From assembly GCA_022835495.1 (NCBI GenBank), contig BQOK01000001.1, forward strand, positions 3,410,001-3,474,000: a stretch of DNA of 64,000 nt, in the 5' to 3' direction. Source of the DNA: Oscillospiraceae bacterium (GTDB lineage: Bacteria; Bacillota; Clostridia; Oscillospirales; Ruminococcaceae). The notes beneath the pieces are model-generated. The model did no database searches. It had not been told where the DNA came from and saw nothing but the letters and a program-made list of their open reading frames with translations. This document shows, piece after piece, positions 38,033 to 46,320 of the stretch (position 1 is its first letter; each line of letters begins with the position of its first letter). The position numbers and the translations under genes are program-made.

Positions 38033-38803
38033 ATGGCAAAGATGACAAATCATGCGCAATACATTTTGCAGTCTGTTGATAAAGCGCTTGACGTGCTAAA
38101 CCTTTTTGAGTATAGCGATTCTCTTTCCCTTACCGAGGTGGCTCTGGAGCTCGGCTGCGGAAAAACGATTGCATTTCGCCTTCTCTTCACGCTGGAACGG
38201 CGCGGCTTTGTCCTCAAGCAGGAAGACGGGCGATATTCACTTGGTATCCGTATATTCAATCTGGGCAATAAGGTGCATTATAAAAAAGCGCTTATCCCTT
38301 TGATGCGCACAATTTTGGCGGAACTGACAGCACAGGTAAATGACACGGTCCACCTGGTGATCTGGCAGGATGCGCAGCATGTGGTTCTTTTGGATGAAGT
38401 CCTGCCTGATCAGCGGCTGATCGCGGTGGAAAAAGCGTTTGATAACCGGCCTGCACATATGACCAGCACGGGTATGGCGCTGCTTTCCACGCGCTCAGAT
38501 GAAGATATTCTTTCCTATGCGCAAAATACATTGTTTGTCAAAAAAACGGAGAATTCCATCTCCTCCTTAACACAGTTGATGAATGATATCATTTTCGTTC
38601 GTGAACAGGGATATGCGGTCAACAATCAGCTGTATGAAAATGGCGTGTGTTCCATTGCCGTTCCCATTATCAAAAAAGCGGGCATGCCTGCGGAATTAGC
38701 GATCAGCGTATCCGGCCCCGCCGAGCGCATCGTGCATAATCAAGAGCATATCTTGGAGGCTTTGAGGGAGACCGCAGCTAGAATCTGTGCTCTGCCAATC
38801 TAG
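38033..38803 (+). CDS. IclR-family transcriptional regulator
   Basis: A 256-residue regulator. The N-terminal winged HTH spans residues 10-75 (QSVDKALDVLNLFEYSDSLSLTEVALELGCGKTIAFRLLFTLERRGFV). The C-terminal GAF-like effector domain follows, with HMTSTGMALLSTRSDEDI and GYAVNNQLYENGVCSIAVPI, standard IclR stretches. GGAGG is nine bases before the ATG. Its divergent position and the shared palindromes point to control of buk-ptb and of itself. The ligand, possibly an acyl-CoA or carboxylate, is unknown. The gene is more A/T-rich than its surroundings. Confidence 0.92.
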   Translation: MAKMTNHAQYILQSVDKALDVLNLFEYSDSLSLTEVALELGCGKTIAFRLLFTLERRGFVLKQEDGRYSLGIRIFNLGNKVHYKKALIPLMRTILAELTAQVNDTVHLVIWQDAQHVVLLDEVLPDQRLIAVEKAFDNRPAHMTSTGMALLSTRSDEDILSYAQNTLFVKKTENSISSLTQLMNDIIFVREQGYAVNNQLYENGVCSIAVPIIKKAGMPAELAISVSGPAERIVHNQEHILEALRETAARICALPI

Positions 38804-38806
38804 CCA

Positions 38807-38860
38807 ATAACACAGGGCGCACCACGCTTCGGGACGGAAGCGTGGTGCGCCCTGTGTTAT
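38807..38860. terminator. 24-bp perfect hairpin between convergent IclR and KdgT genes
   Basis: Arms 38807-38830 and 38837-38860 are perfect complements (starting ATAACACAGGGCGCACC) with loop GGGACG, three bases after the IclR stop. There is no T run on either side, so termination may be atypical. The remaining stretch to 38976 holds nothing recognisable. Confidence 0.6.
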
Positions 38861-38976
38861 GAAATATCGAATTTACCATATCGCAAAAGCAATTCGGCCA
38901 GGCAGCAGCAGTCTGCTACTTTTTACCGTATTGTTCTTCGTGGACTGCAGGCTTTTCCTTTCCCTGCCAGGTCTTT

Positions 38977-39945
38977 TCAGGTGCCTTCCTGCACCTGTGC
39001 CCGCACATTTCCCTTTTTGTCCTTCCGCTCTCCCCTGTGCTTTGCCACAAAGCTCGTCAGCATGGGCGTGAGGAACGAAGTGATGAGCACCGACGCCGCC
39101 ACCTGGGCGGTAGCGATGGGGGCCACGGCGGCATAGGCCGGGTCCACCGCGGCCAGCGCCCCGGGGTTCGACACCCCGCTGGCAGCCGTGCTGGAAATCG
39201 CGGCGCCCGCAATGCCGCTGCCGCCGGTGAGCTTGTCGGCCAGCACCGTGATCCCGCCCACCACGAACACCGTGACCAGCCCCAACAGAATGCCGGACAG
39301 CCCGCCCTGGAACAGCTGCTGAATGGACATGCCGCACCCCAGCGCAAAGCCCACCACAATGATGCTGGGCGTCACCCCAGCCGACAGGGTCTTTTTAAAC
39401 CAGGCGGACAGGTTGCCCAGCGCGATGCCGATGATGAGCGGCAGGATGGAGCCCACGATGGACCACACCGAGATGCTGGCCAGCCCCGCCGAGCTCAGGG
39501 CGATCATGGTCACGGTGGGCCCCACGCTCAGCGAGGTGATGGCCACCGCTCCCTTCACCGCATCGTCGTCATACTGAGCCACAATGCCCGAGTAAAGGGC
39601 GTTGTTGGCCACCGACACCGCGCTGATCACCGCAAGGGACGAGAGCCCCCAAAAATTGTCGTTGCACAAAAATGCCACGCCCAGCCCCAGGAGCACCGAG
39701 AGCGCCACCTTTGTGCCAATGACCACCGCGCCGATCTTAATGGCTTTCGGGGTGCTGCGCACATCGATGGTGGCCCCCAAAAACAGCAGGAACACCCCCA
39801 CCAGCGCGCTGGTCCCGTTCACGATGCCGGTGAAAAAGCCGCCGATCTGCAGCACCTGCGGCACAAAGGAATTCAGCACAACGCCGATCAGCATCGGCAC
39901 AACAATGGTGTCGCCGGGAAACCGCTTGAATTTTATCTTTTTCAT
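38977..39945 (-). CDS. kdgT: 2-keto-3-deoxygluconate permease
   Basis: A 322-residue membrane protein of the KdgT family with about ten hydrophobic segments. Family stretches include FPGDTIVVPMLIGVVLNSFVPQ at the N-terminus, LFLGATIDVRSTPKAIKIGAVV and VSVANNALYSGIVAQYDDDAVKGA. It imports 2-dehydro-3-deoxy-D-gluconate, a pectin or uronate breakdown product. ATG 39945 is used here; a GTG at 39963 is possible. It lies 31 bases after the SDR gene, forming a two-gene unit. No KDG kinase or aldolase is visible in the window. Confidence 0.9.
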   Translation of the reverse strand: MKKIKFKRFPGDTIVVPMLIGVVLNSFVPQVLQIGGFFTGIVNGTSALVGVFLLFLGATIDVRSTPKAIKIGAVVIGTKVALSVLLGLGVAFLCNDNFWGLSSLAVISAVSVANNALYSGIVAQYDDDAVKGAVAITSLSVGPTVTMIALSSAGLASISVWSIVGSILPLIIGIALGNLSAWFKKTLSAGVTPSIIVVGFALGCGMSIQQLFQGGLSGILLGLVTVFVVGGITVLADKLTGGSGIAGAAISSTAASGVSNPGALAAVDPAYAAVAPIATAQVAASVLITSFLTPMLTSFVAKHRGERKDKKGNVRAQVQEGT

Positions 39946-39976
39946 AAAGCCACGCGTCCTCACTTCGCTTTTTCGC

Positions 39977-40723
39977 TCAATCCAGCACGATGCCGCCGTC
40001 GCAGTCGCCGATCTCCCCGTTCACAAAGCTGGCGGCTTCCGACGCAAAGAACAGGATCATCTGCGCGGGCTCTGAGGGGTCGGCTGCACGGCCCAGGGGG
40101 ATCATCCCGATGACCTTCGCATTCTTTTCGGCGTCCTCGGCCAGGCTGCGGGTCATGGGCGTTTTGGTGAACGAGGGGCACACGGCGTTGCAGGAAATAC
40201 CGTATTTGCCGCCCTCCTTGGCAATGGCTTTTGTCAGGCCGTTCACGCCCGCCTTGGAGGTGGCGTAGGCCGCGGTACCCAGCAGCCCGCCGCCGATTTT
40301 GCCGGCCACCGAGGATACGTTCACGATGCGCCCACCCTTCTTTTCCATAAAGTAGGGGTAGATGGCGGAACAGGTGGTAAAGGTTCCGGTCAGGTTGATA
40401 CGCAGGGTGCGCTCCCATTCGGCGTCGGTGAGCTCCTGGAACGGAACCTTGGAAATCACGCCCCCGCAATTGATCAGCACATCCACCCGCTCAAAATCGC
40501 CCAGCACCCGGGCCATCACCTCGCGGATATTCTCCGGGCTGCCAAGATCCATGCGGTAGGCACCGCAGTTCCCAAGCTCGTCGGCCGTTGCCCTGGCCCC
40601 CTCCTCATTGATGTCCAGGATCACGGCATGACCGCCGCCGTTCACAACGCCTTTTACAATTTCCTTGCCGATCCCCTGTGCACCGCCGGTCACAAGAACG
40701 GTTTTTCCCTTAAAATCAAACAT
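39977..40723 (-). CDS. SDR-family oxidoreductase (KduD/gluconate 5-dehydrogenase-like)
   Basis: A 248-residue short-chain dehydrogenase. The cofactor loop is TGGAQGIG (residues 13-20), the NAG-type structural motif appears as NCGG, and the catalytic set is the serine in NVSSVAG plus YATSK near residue 155. Co-transcription with a 2-keto-3-deoxygluconate permease suggests reduction or oxidation of a keto-deoxy sugar acid, as KduD does. The C-terminal GEIGDCDGGIVLD is typical of the family. Exact substrate not determinable. Confidence 0.88.
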   Translation of the reverse strand: MFDFKGKTVLVTGGAQGIGKEIVKGVVNGGGHAVILDINEEGARATADELGNCGAYRMDLGSPENIREVMARVLGDFERVDVLINCGGVISKVPFQELTDAEWERTLRINLTGTFTTCSAIYPYFMEKKGGRIVNVSSVAGKIGGGLLGTAAYATSKAGVNGLTKAIAKEGGKYGISCNAVCPSFTKTPMTRSLAEDAEKNAKVIGMIPLGRAADPSEPAQMILFFASEAASFVNGEIGDCDGGIVLD

Positions 40724-40780
40724 ACTGCTTTTCCTCCTAAAGGTAGTTTCTGCGCGGCGCTGCCGGGCGGCGCGCAGGTC

Positions 40781-40798
40781 GATAATTTATTAACTATC
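40781..40798. promoter_or_regulatory. Imperfect palindrome in the SDR/PucR divergent region
   Basis: GATAATTTATTAACTATC reads as an imperfect inverted repeat with GATA and TATC ends. It lies just downstream of the SDR -10 hexamer, a repressor-like position. Confidence 0.4.
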
Positions 40799-40813
40799 AA
40801 CCTTTCGCACTCG

Positions 40814-40819
40814 ATTATA
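40814..40819 (-). promoter_or_regulatory. -10 element of the SDR-kdgT promoter
   Basis: Minus-strand TATAAT with a T-rich region 17 bases upstream instead of a clear -35. It overlaps the divergent promoter at 40823-40851. Confidence 0.5.
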
Positions 40820-40822
40820 ACA

Positions 40823-40851
40823 TTGATTTCCCCTGAAAAAAATGTTACGAT
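40823..40851 (+). promoter_or_regulatory. Promoter of the PucR-type regulator gene
   Basis: TTGATT (40823-40828), 17 bases, TACGAT (40846-40851), 52 bases before the TTG start. Confidence 0.6.
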
Positions 40852-40902
40852 AGCCTAAAACCAGCACCGGTAATTGTGCTGCGCGCCCAAAGGAGCAGAG
40901 CG

Positions 40903-42126
40903 TTGGATCAAACAAAAAAATGGCAGCTTGTCCAGGCTGCGCTGAACGGCGAGAGTCTGGATCAAATCGTGGAAAAGGCAGCGCTGTTTTTGAACAGCCC
41001 TTTGGTGATCATTGGGAACACCAGCAACATCGTGGCCCATTCCACCGCCATCACCGCCCCGGACGAAACCTGGCGGCAGGCGGTGGAGCGGGGTTACATC
41101 ACACTGGAATTTTCGGCCACGCTGAGCAAGTGGGATCAGCTTAAAGACAAAGGCGCCCGCTATGAATGCATGACAGTGAGCCAGATCAGCGGCCGGCGGC
41201 GGCGCTTTTACCGCCTTACCATGCATTCGCAGCTGCTTGGCTACATGAATGTCACCGAAGCGGGCGAGGCCTTCGACGCCACCGGCGAAGAGGAATACTA
41301 TTTTGTGGCCCAGCTCATTGCCAAAGAGCTGTATACCCACATGAAATTCAGCGACTCCGGGCGAAAAACGAAAAATGAAGACATTCTGCTGGACCTGGTG
41401 AACGATGGATTTGTGAACCGGGGCCATTTTATCGACTGCCTGCGTTCCAGCAGCCTGCGCCCCGGCGCCGCGTACCGGGTGCTCTGCGCCGATCTGACCG
41501 GTTTTTTATCCTATAACGCCGGCAAGGACAGCTTCAAGCTGGAATTGCTCCGTTTCTTCCCCGGTGGGGCCATTGTCATTGCCGGGCAGGCCCTTGTGAT
41601 TTTGGCCGAGGCAAGGCACTGCGACCCCCATGACAGCGAGCGTCTGAAGGAACTGGATGGATATCTGAAAAAGAAAAAACTTGTATGCGGCATCAGCGAC
41701 CCGGTGAGCGATCTTTTTGCCTTCAAGCGCTACCGCAAGCAGGCAATCAACGCGGTGCGCCTGCGCCCCTATCTGCTGGCAAACGACCGGAATCACATTT
41801 TTTACGACGAGGTCAAGGTGTATGACCTTTTGTCCCAGATCCCCCGCAGCGAACTGATGTACTACTGCGGCCGCCAGGCATATGAGCTCTACCAGTACGA
41901 CCAGGCACAGCAGACCTGCTATCTCAACACGCTGATGGTCTATCTGCAGACCAACCGCAGCGTCAACGCGACCGCGCGTTATCTGCATGTGCACCGCAAC
42001 ACCATCAACTACCGCATTGCCAAAATACGCGAATTGTTCCAGCTTGACCTGGAAAGCTTCAGCGTGACCAACCAGATCCTGTTGTCCTGCCAGCTCATCA
42101 AGTTGATCGAAGGCCCCCACTCTTGA
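40903..42126 (+). CDS. PucR/CdaR-type transcriptional regulator
   Basis: A 407-residue regulator. The start is a TTG with AAGGAG seven bases upstream; a few codons of open sequence precede it. The N-terminal half is a sensory domain (FLNSPLVIIGNTSNIVAHSTA is a PAS/GAF-like start). The middle region resembles a GGDEF-like PucR core without catalytic residues. The C-terminal HTH_30 domain reads LNTLMVYLQTNRSVNATARYLHVHRNTINYRIAKIRELF. It is divergent from kdgT-SDR and probably controls them in response to a sugar acid. Confidence 0.88.
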   Translation: MDQTKKWQLVQAALNGESLDQIVEKAALFLNSPLVIIGNTSNIVAHSTAITAPDETWRQAVERGYITLEFSATLSKWDQLKDKGARYECMTVSQISGRRRRFYRLTMHSQLLGYMNVTEAGEAFDATGEEEYYFVAQLIAKELYTHMKFSDSGRKTKNEDILLDLVNDGFVNRGHFIDCLRSSSLRPGAAYRVLCADLTGFLSYNAGKDSFKLELLRFFPGGAIVIAGQALVILAEARHCDPHDSERLKELDGYLKKKKLVCGISDPVSDLFAFKRYRKQAINAVRLRPYLLANDRNHIFYDEVKVYDLLSQIPRSELMYYCGRQAYELYQYDQAQQTCYLNTLMVYLQTNRSVNATARYLHVHRNTINYRIAKIRELFQLDLESFSVTNQILLSCQLIKLIEGPHS

Positions 42127-42249
42127 TTTTTCATTGCGGGGCGTCTCAACTCTTTTTTCGAAAGTGGGAAGCCTTTATGGGAATACATTCTATCTATAAC
42201 ACGACCAGATGCACTGTCACGTGGCCTTTCAAGCGACAAGTTGGATTGC

Positions 42250-42278
42250 TTGTACAAAAACAGCAAGAGTGCTATACT
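42250..42278 (+). promoter_or_regulatory. Promoter of the PUA/EVE-like gene
   Basis: TTGTAC (42250-42255), 17 bases, TATACT (42273-42278), 41 bases before the TTG start. The sequence between 42127 and 42249 shows no feature. Confidence 0.7.
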
Positions 42279-42319
42279 CTAATCACTAAATTCCAATATG
42301 GAAAGCGAGGGAATCGGAA

Positions 42320-42850
42320 TTGAATCAATATATATCAGAACAATTGACGCCCAACGTAGCTGTCCAGCCCTGTAGTGACCCTGCATCACTTCAGCATTTG
42401 GAAAAAACAATAAAAGCGGATATTATACTGGAAGATGTTCTAAGCTTTATCAGCAATACTACCCGGAATGTCCTTGAAAAAGAGTATCCGGAAGGAAAGT
42501 TTCGCTTATGGGGTACAAAGGCAAACAAAAGTTTGCATGAATGGGAAAAGCTGCACAAAGGGGATATTATCCTCTTCTACGGCGGGAAAGCAGCGGGCTT
42601 TAAATTTATCTATAAAGCGCAGGTCGTCCATACAGTCCGCAACGCCGAGTTGGCGAAATTTTTATGGGGAAATGATGCGGAAGGCGCTACCTGGGAATGC
42701 ATCTATTTTATTAAAGATCTGGAAAAGATCGATCTTGATCGATTCGAATATAACAAGGCAATGGGGTATGATAGGAAAAGCACCATTCAAGGTTTCCGGG
42801 TGCAGTCCCCGGAACGGTCTTTGATCCTTCAGCAAAGTTTCAATCTTTGA
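42320..42850 (+). CDS. PUA/EVE-like domain protein of unknown function
   Basis: A 176-residue protein starting at TTG with GAGGG eight bases upstream. The core (residues 60-165) reads FRLWGTKANKSLHEWEKLHKGDIILFYGG, FIYKAQVVHTVRNAELAKFLWGND, WECIYFIKDLEKIDLDRFEYNKAMGYD. It resembles the EVE-like/PUA-like modified-base reader domains found at the ends of McrBC-type and HNH restriction enzymes, where W-x-x-x-x-G-D-x-x-x-F-Y and LWG...WE-Y-F are recurrent. No nuclease or ATPase domain is present, so it is a stand-alone reader or a remnant. It is about 500 bases upstream of the cas operon and much less GC-rich than most genes here. Confidence 0.65.
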   Translation: MNQYISEQLTPNVAVQPCSDPASLQHLEKTIKADIILEDVLSFISNTTRNVLEKEYPEGKFRLWGTKANKSLHEWEKLHKGDIILFYGGKAAGFKFIYKAQVVHTVRNAELAKFLWGNDAEGATWECIYFIKDLEKIDLDRFEYNKAMGYDRKSTIQGFRVQSPERSLILQQSFNL

Positions 42851-42914
42851 TATAAAACCCGCATCCCAAACACGGGTGGATCCGTTGGTGTTAAAAAGGT
42901 TTATATCAACAAAC

Positions 42915-42964
42915 AAAAAGCAGACACCATTAAAAACGCATGTTTTTGGTGGTGTCTGCTTTTT
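42915..42964 (+). terminator. Terminator after the PUA/EVE-like gene
   Basis: AAAAAGCAGACACCA pairs with TGGTGTCTGCTTTTT; the interior AAAAAC-GCAT-GTTTTT pairs too, giving a long rod and a T run. Confidence 0.85.
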
Positions 42965-43367
42965 AATGCAACAATACCCCGGAAGAATTCAGATGGTATG
43001 GGCAGAACTGAAAGGAAAAGCACCAGCCACAGGTTGAAGAGGCAAGGGGCAATATTCATGGCTTGATACTGCAAAGGATTTTGTGGAAATTTAATCCTTA
43101 TGAAAAGCATCCATCGTTTTATAGTAAAACTTTTGTATTCCTTACAATTTACAAAGCATCAATTGGCATTATGGCTATTTTTATTTTCTTTTTATGTGTT
43201 TTTCGATGGTATCTCCTTTAAAAGTTTTGTGATATACTATTTATATAGTTTTTTCTTTTTCCTCTAAATCCTCCCATTTGTTTTAAAAGTCCCAAAGATC
43301 GTACCAGCTTTGTGCTATTCTTAAAAAGCAGGTTCAATGGTTTCGCATTTCAGGAGGTAATTTTTCC
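42965..43367 (+). other. A/T-rich upstream region of the cas operon
   Basis: About 400 bases without a credible gene. TATACT at 43233-43238 in TGATATACTATTTATATAG is a possible -10, with no good -35. AGGAGG for cas3 is at 43351-43356. The high A/T content contrasts with the GC-rich cas genes and suits a promoter region. Confidence 0.4.
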
Positions 43368-45545
43368 ATGGCAGATTTGTTCGACGCCCACATCAGCGAA
43401 GACGGTCTTCGCCGCCAGAGCGTAGCCGATCACTTAACGGGCACGGCAGAGCGGGCCGCCCGTTTTGCCGCGGCCTTTGACCAGGAGCAGCTGGGCCGCG
43501 CCGCCGGGCTTATGCACGACATCGGTAAATACTCGGGCGATTTTCAGCGCCGCATCCATGACCCACAGCACAGCGGCCGGGTGGACCATTCCACTGCCGG
43601 GGCAAAAGAAGCCTATGCCCGCGGCCTGTACCCACTGGCTTTTGCCGTGGCGGGGCACCATGCCGGCCTGCCGGACGGCGGCTCCCCAAAGGTCGATACA
43701 GCCAAGGCCTCCACCCTGTTCGGGCGGCTCAAGCGGGAGCTTCCCGCCTATGACGCATGGCGGCAGGAGATCGACCTGCCCGCGGTGGAACTGCCCGGCT
43801 TTTGCGCCCAAAGCAGTTTTTCCCTTATGTTCTTCACCCGTATGCTGTATTCCTGCCTGGTAGACGCCGATTATCTTGACACCGAAGCCTTTATGGAAAA
43901 CGCCGCTCCTCCGCGGGGCGAATCCGATCCTATCCCCGCTCTTTTGCACAGAATGCGAAGTAAAGCCGATTCCTGGCTGAACGCCACGCCCAGTACCCCG
44001 CTGAATGAAAAGCGCAATCAGGTGCTGCGGGCCTGCATGTCGGCGGGCGCGGCCTGGCAGCGCGGCGCTTACACACTCACAGTGCCCACCGGCGGGGGCA
44101 AGACCTTCGATTCTTTGGCCTTCGCACTGGAGCATGCCGCACACAACCACATGGACCGGATCATTTATGTGATCCCCTATACCTCCATCATTGATCAAAC
44201 GGCGGCGGTGTTCAGCGACCTGCTGGGGGCAGAAAACGTGCTGGCCCATCACGCCGGCGCGGACTATCAGCTTTTGGAGGAGCAGGAAATGTCCCCCGCG
44301 GACTATCGCCGTGCTCTGGCCGCCGAAAACTGGGACGCACCGGTGATTGTGACCACAGCCGTACAATTTTTTCAATCGCTCTACGCCTCGCGCTCCTCCC
44401 GCTGCCGCAAGCTACACAACATCGCCAACAGCGTCATCATTTTCGACGAGGCGCAGACCCTGCCCCTTGCCTATCTGCGCCCCTGCATCGCCGCCGTTGC
44501 AGAGCTGGTGCGCCATTACCGGGCCACTGCCGTTCTCTGCACCGCCACCCAGCCCGCGCTGGATCCGCTTTTCGAGGAATTTTTGCCCGGCAGCGCGCCT
44601 CTGCAAGAGATCTGCCCCAATGCAGCCGCGCTTTATACCGCCCTGCGCCGAACTACCCTGCACGATCTGGGCGAGCTCTCGGCCGAGGCGCTGGGCGCCC
44701 GTCTGCGCGGCCACGAGCAGGTGCTGTGTGTGGTCAACCGCCGCAAGCAGGCCCAGGAATTGTACGCCGCGCTGCCTGCCGAAGGCCGCTATTGCCTCAC
44801 CACCCTCTTGTGCGCCGCCGACCGCCGCCGCCAGCTGGCCGAGATCCGGCAGCGCCTGAGGGATGGGCTGCCCTGCCGGGTCGTTTCCACCTCCCTGATC
44901 GAGGCTGGCGTAGATGTGGATTTCCCCGCGGCATACCGCGAGGCCGCCGGCCTTGATTCCATCCTCCAGACCGCCGGGCGCTGCAACCGCGAGGGCAGAC
45001 GCAGCGCGGCCGAGAGCCCTGTGTACGTTTTTGCCATAAGCGGCAACCCCGACCCGCCGATGCTAAAGCAAAATCTGGCCGCCTGGCAGTATGTTCGGCG
45101 CACCTGGCCGAACGCGCTGGACCTGCCGCCCGCGATTCAAGGCTATTTCACCAAACTGCGCCTTGTAAAGGGCGCAGCAGCGCTGGATCAAAAAGGCATC
45201 CTGCACGCCTGCGTGGAAGGCGCAGGCGGCTCCCTCTTACCCTTTTCCCAAATTGCCGACGAATTCACCCTTATCGACACGCCCACCCGCACCGTTTACC
45301 TGCCCATCGGCGAAGGGGCCTCGCTGTGCCGGGCCCTGCAGGGCGGCGCGCGCAGCCGCACGCTCTTCCGCAAACTGGGGATTTACAGCGTAGCCGTGTA
45401 TCCCAAACATTTTGATGCGCTTTATCATGCCGGTGCGCTCACCCTGCTGGAGGACAACTCGGCTATTTTGTCCAACACAAGCTTGTATAATCCGGGCACA
45501 GGGCTTGCGATGGATGTGGAAGGCGGGGAGGGGTTCTTTCTGTAA
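43368..45545 (+). CDS. cas3: CRISPR-associated helicase-nuclease Cas3 (type I-C)
   Basis: A 725-residue protein that unwinds and degrades target DNA after Cascade binding. The N-terminal HD nuclease has His22 and LMHDIGKYSGDF (His50-Asp51), then AVAGHHAGLPDG. The SF2 helicase has Walker A TVPTGGGKTFDS near residue 239, DEAQ in IIFDEAQTLP near 359, SAT-equivalent VLCTATQPAL, and motif VI LQTAGRCNREGR. A Cas3 C-terminal domain follows. AGGAGG is 11 bases before the ATG. All nuclease and ATPase residues visible are intact. Confidence 0.96.
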   Translation: MADLFDAHISEDGLRRQSVADHLTGTAERAARFAAAFDQEQLGRAAGLMHDIGKYSGDFQRRIHDPQHSGRVDHSTAGAKEAYARGLYPLAFAVAGHHAGLPDGGSPKVDTAKASTLFGRLKRELPAYDAWRQEIDLPAVELPGFCAQSSFSLMFFTRMLYSCLVDADYLDTEAFMENAAPPRGESDPIPALLHRMRSKADSWLNATPSTPLNEKRNQVLRACMSAGAAWQRGAYTLTVPTGGGKTFDSLAFALEHAAHNHMDRIIYVIPYTSIIDQTAAVFSDLLGAENVLAHHAGADYQLLEEQEMSPADYRRALAAENWDAPVIVTTAVQFFQSLYASRSSRCRKLHNIANSVIIFDEAQTLPLAYLRPCIAAVAELVRHYRATAVLCTATQPALDPLFEEFLPGSAPLQEICPNAAALYTALRRTTLHDLGELSAEALGARLRGHEQVLCVVNRRKQAQELYAALPAEGRYCLTTLLCAADRRRQLAEIRQRLRDGLPCRVVSTSLIEAGVDVDFPAAYREAAGLDSILQTAGRCNREGRRSAAESPVYVFAISGNPDPPMLKQNLAAWQYVRRTWPNALDLPPAIQGYFTKLRLVKGAAALDQKGILHACVEGAGGSLLPFSQIADEFTLIDTPTRTVYLPIGEGASLCRALQGGARSRTLFRKLGIYSVAVYPKHFDALYHAGALTLLEDNSAILSNTSLYNPGTGLAMDVEGGEGFFL

Positions 45546-45608
45546 AGCGAGGCCGTTTTTCGTTTTTACATTCGGGAAACATCAAACTTTTTATCAGGAG
45601 GTTTTAAA

Positions 45609-45626
45609 ATGTGCGGTTTATTCTGA
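45609..45626 (+). other. Five-codon ORF with strong ribosome site between cas3 and cas5c
   Basis: AGGAGG (45597-45602) is followed after six to seven bases by ATG, then four more codons (MCGLF) and TGA. It lies in the 130-base gap between cas3 and cas5c. Whether it is a leader peptide, a ribosome stand-by site or a truncated start region is unknown. Confidence 0.4.
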
Positions 45627-45675
45627 TTTTCCAATCACAGCGCCAGCTTGATATGAAAGGAGTTGACCCAACGCT

Positions 45676-46320
45676 TTGTCCATCTGCATTGAAGTATGGG
45701 GCCCGTATGCCTGTTTTTCGCGCCCCGAGATGAAAACCGAGCGGGTCTCTTACGATGTGATCACCCCCTCGGCGGCCCGTGGGCTGATCGAGGCGATCTA
45801 TTGGCACCCTGGCATGAAGTACCATATCGACAAGATCCACGTGCTGAACCCCATCCGCTTCACAACCGTCCGCCGCAACGAAGTCAAATCCACCGTGCTG
45901 GCCAGCAATGCCCGCACCGCCATGAAAACGGGCAGACCTCTGGCTCTTTATACCCCCGAAGACATCCAGCAGCGCGCGGCCATGGTGCTGCAGGATGTGC
46001 ATTATGTGATCGAAGCCCATTTCACACTCACGGAAAAGGCCGCTCCCGGAGATAACGCCGGAAAATTTCAGGATATCCTGCGCCGGAGGCTCAGCCGCGG
46101 GCAGTTTTATCACCAACCATGCTTCGGCTGCCGGGAGTTTCCGGCCCATTTTCGTGAATGGCCAGCTGAGGAGATCCCCGCCCTTGCCGTGACCCAGGAT
46201 CTGGGCTACATGCTGTACGATCTGGACTACAGCAACCCGCGTGATATCCGCTCGCAATTCTTTCGTGCGCGGATGGTAAACGGTGTGCTGGACCTGCACG
46301 ATTGCGAGGTGGTCTCGTGA
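45676..46320 (+). CDS. cas5c: Cas5c pre-crRNA processing endoribonuclease (type I-C)
   Basis: A 214-residue RAMP protein. In type I-C systems Cas5c, not Cas6, cuts the repeat hairpin and stays bound to the 5' handle. It starts at TTG with AAAGGAG upstream (spacing 13, rather long). N-terminal WGPYACFSRPEMKTERVSYDVITPSAARGLIEAIYWHPGMKYHIDKI is the family core and carries the tyrosine and neighbouring residues that correspond to the active-site region. The C-terminal LDYSNPRDIRSQFFRARMVNGVLDL is also typical. Its TGA overlaps the GTG of cas8c. Confidence 0.93.
   Translation: MSICIEVWGPYACFSRPEMKTERVSYDVITPSAARGLIEAIYWHPGMKYHIDKIHVLNPIRFTTVRRNEVKSTVLASNARTAMKTGRPLALYTPEDIQQRAAMVLQDVHYVIEAHFTLTEKAAPGDNAGKFQDILRRRLSRGQFYHQPCFGCREFPAHFREWPAEEIPALAVTQDLGYMLYDLDYSNPRDIRSQFFRARMVNGVLDLHDCEVVS

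Noticed and set aside
42901-43110. A 69-codon minus-strand open frame in the region before cas3
   Set aside because: No ribosome site, no family likeness, and it overlaps the terminator hairpin at 42915-42964.
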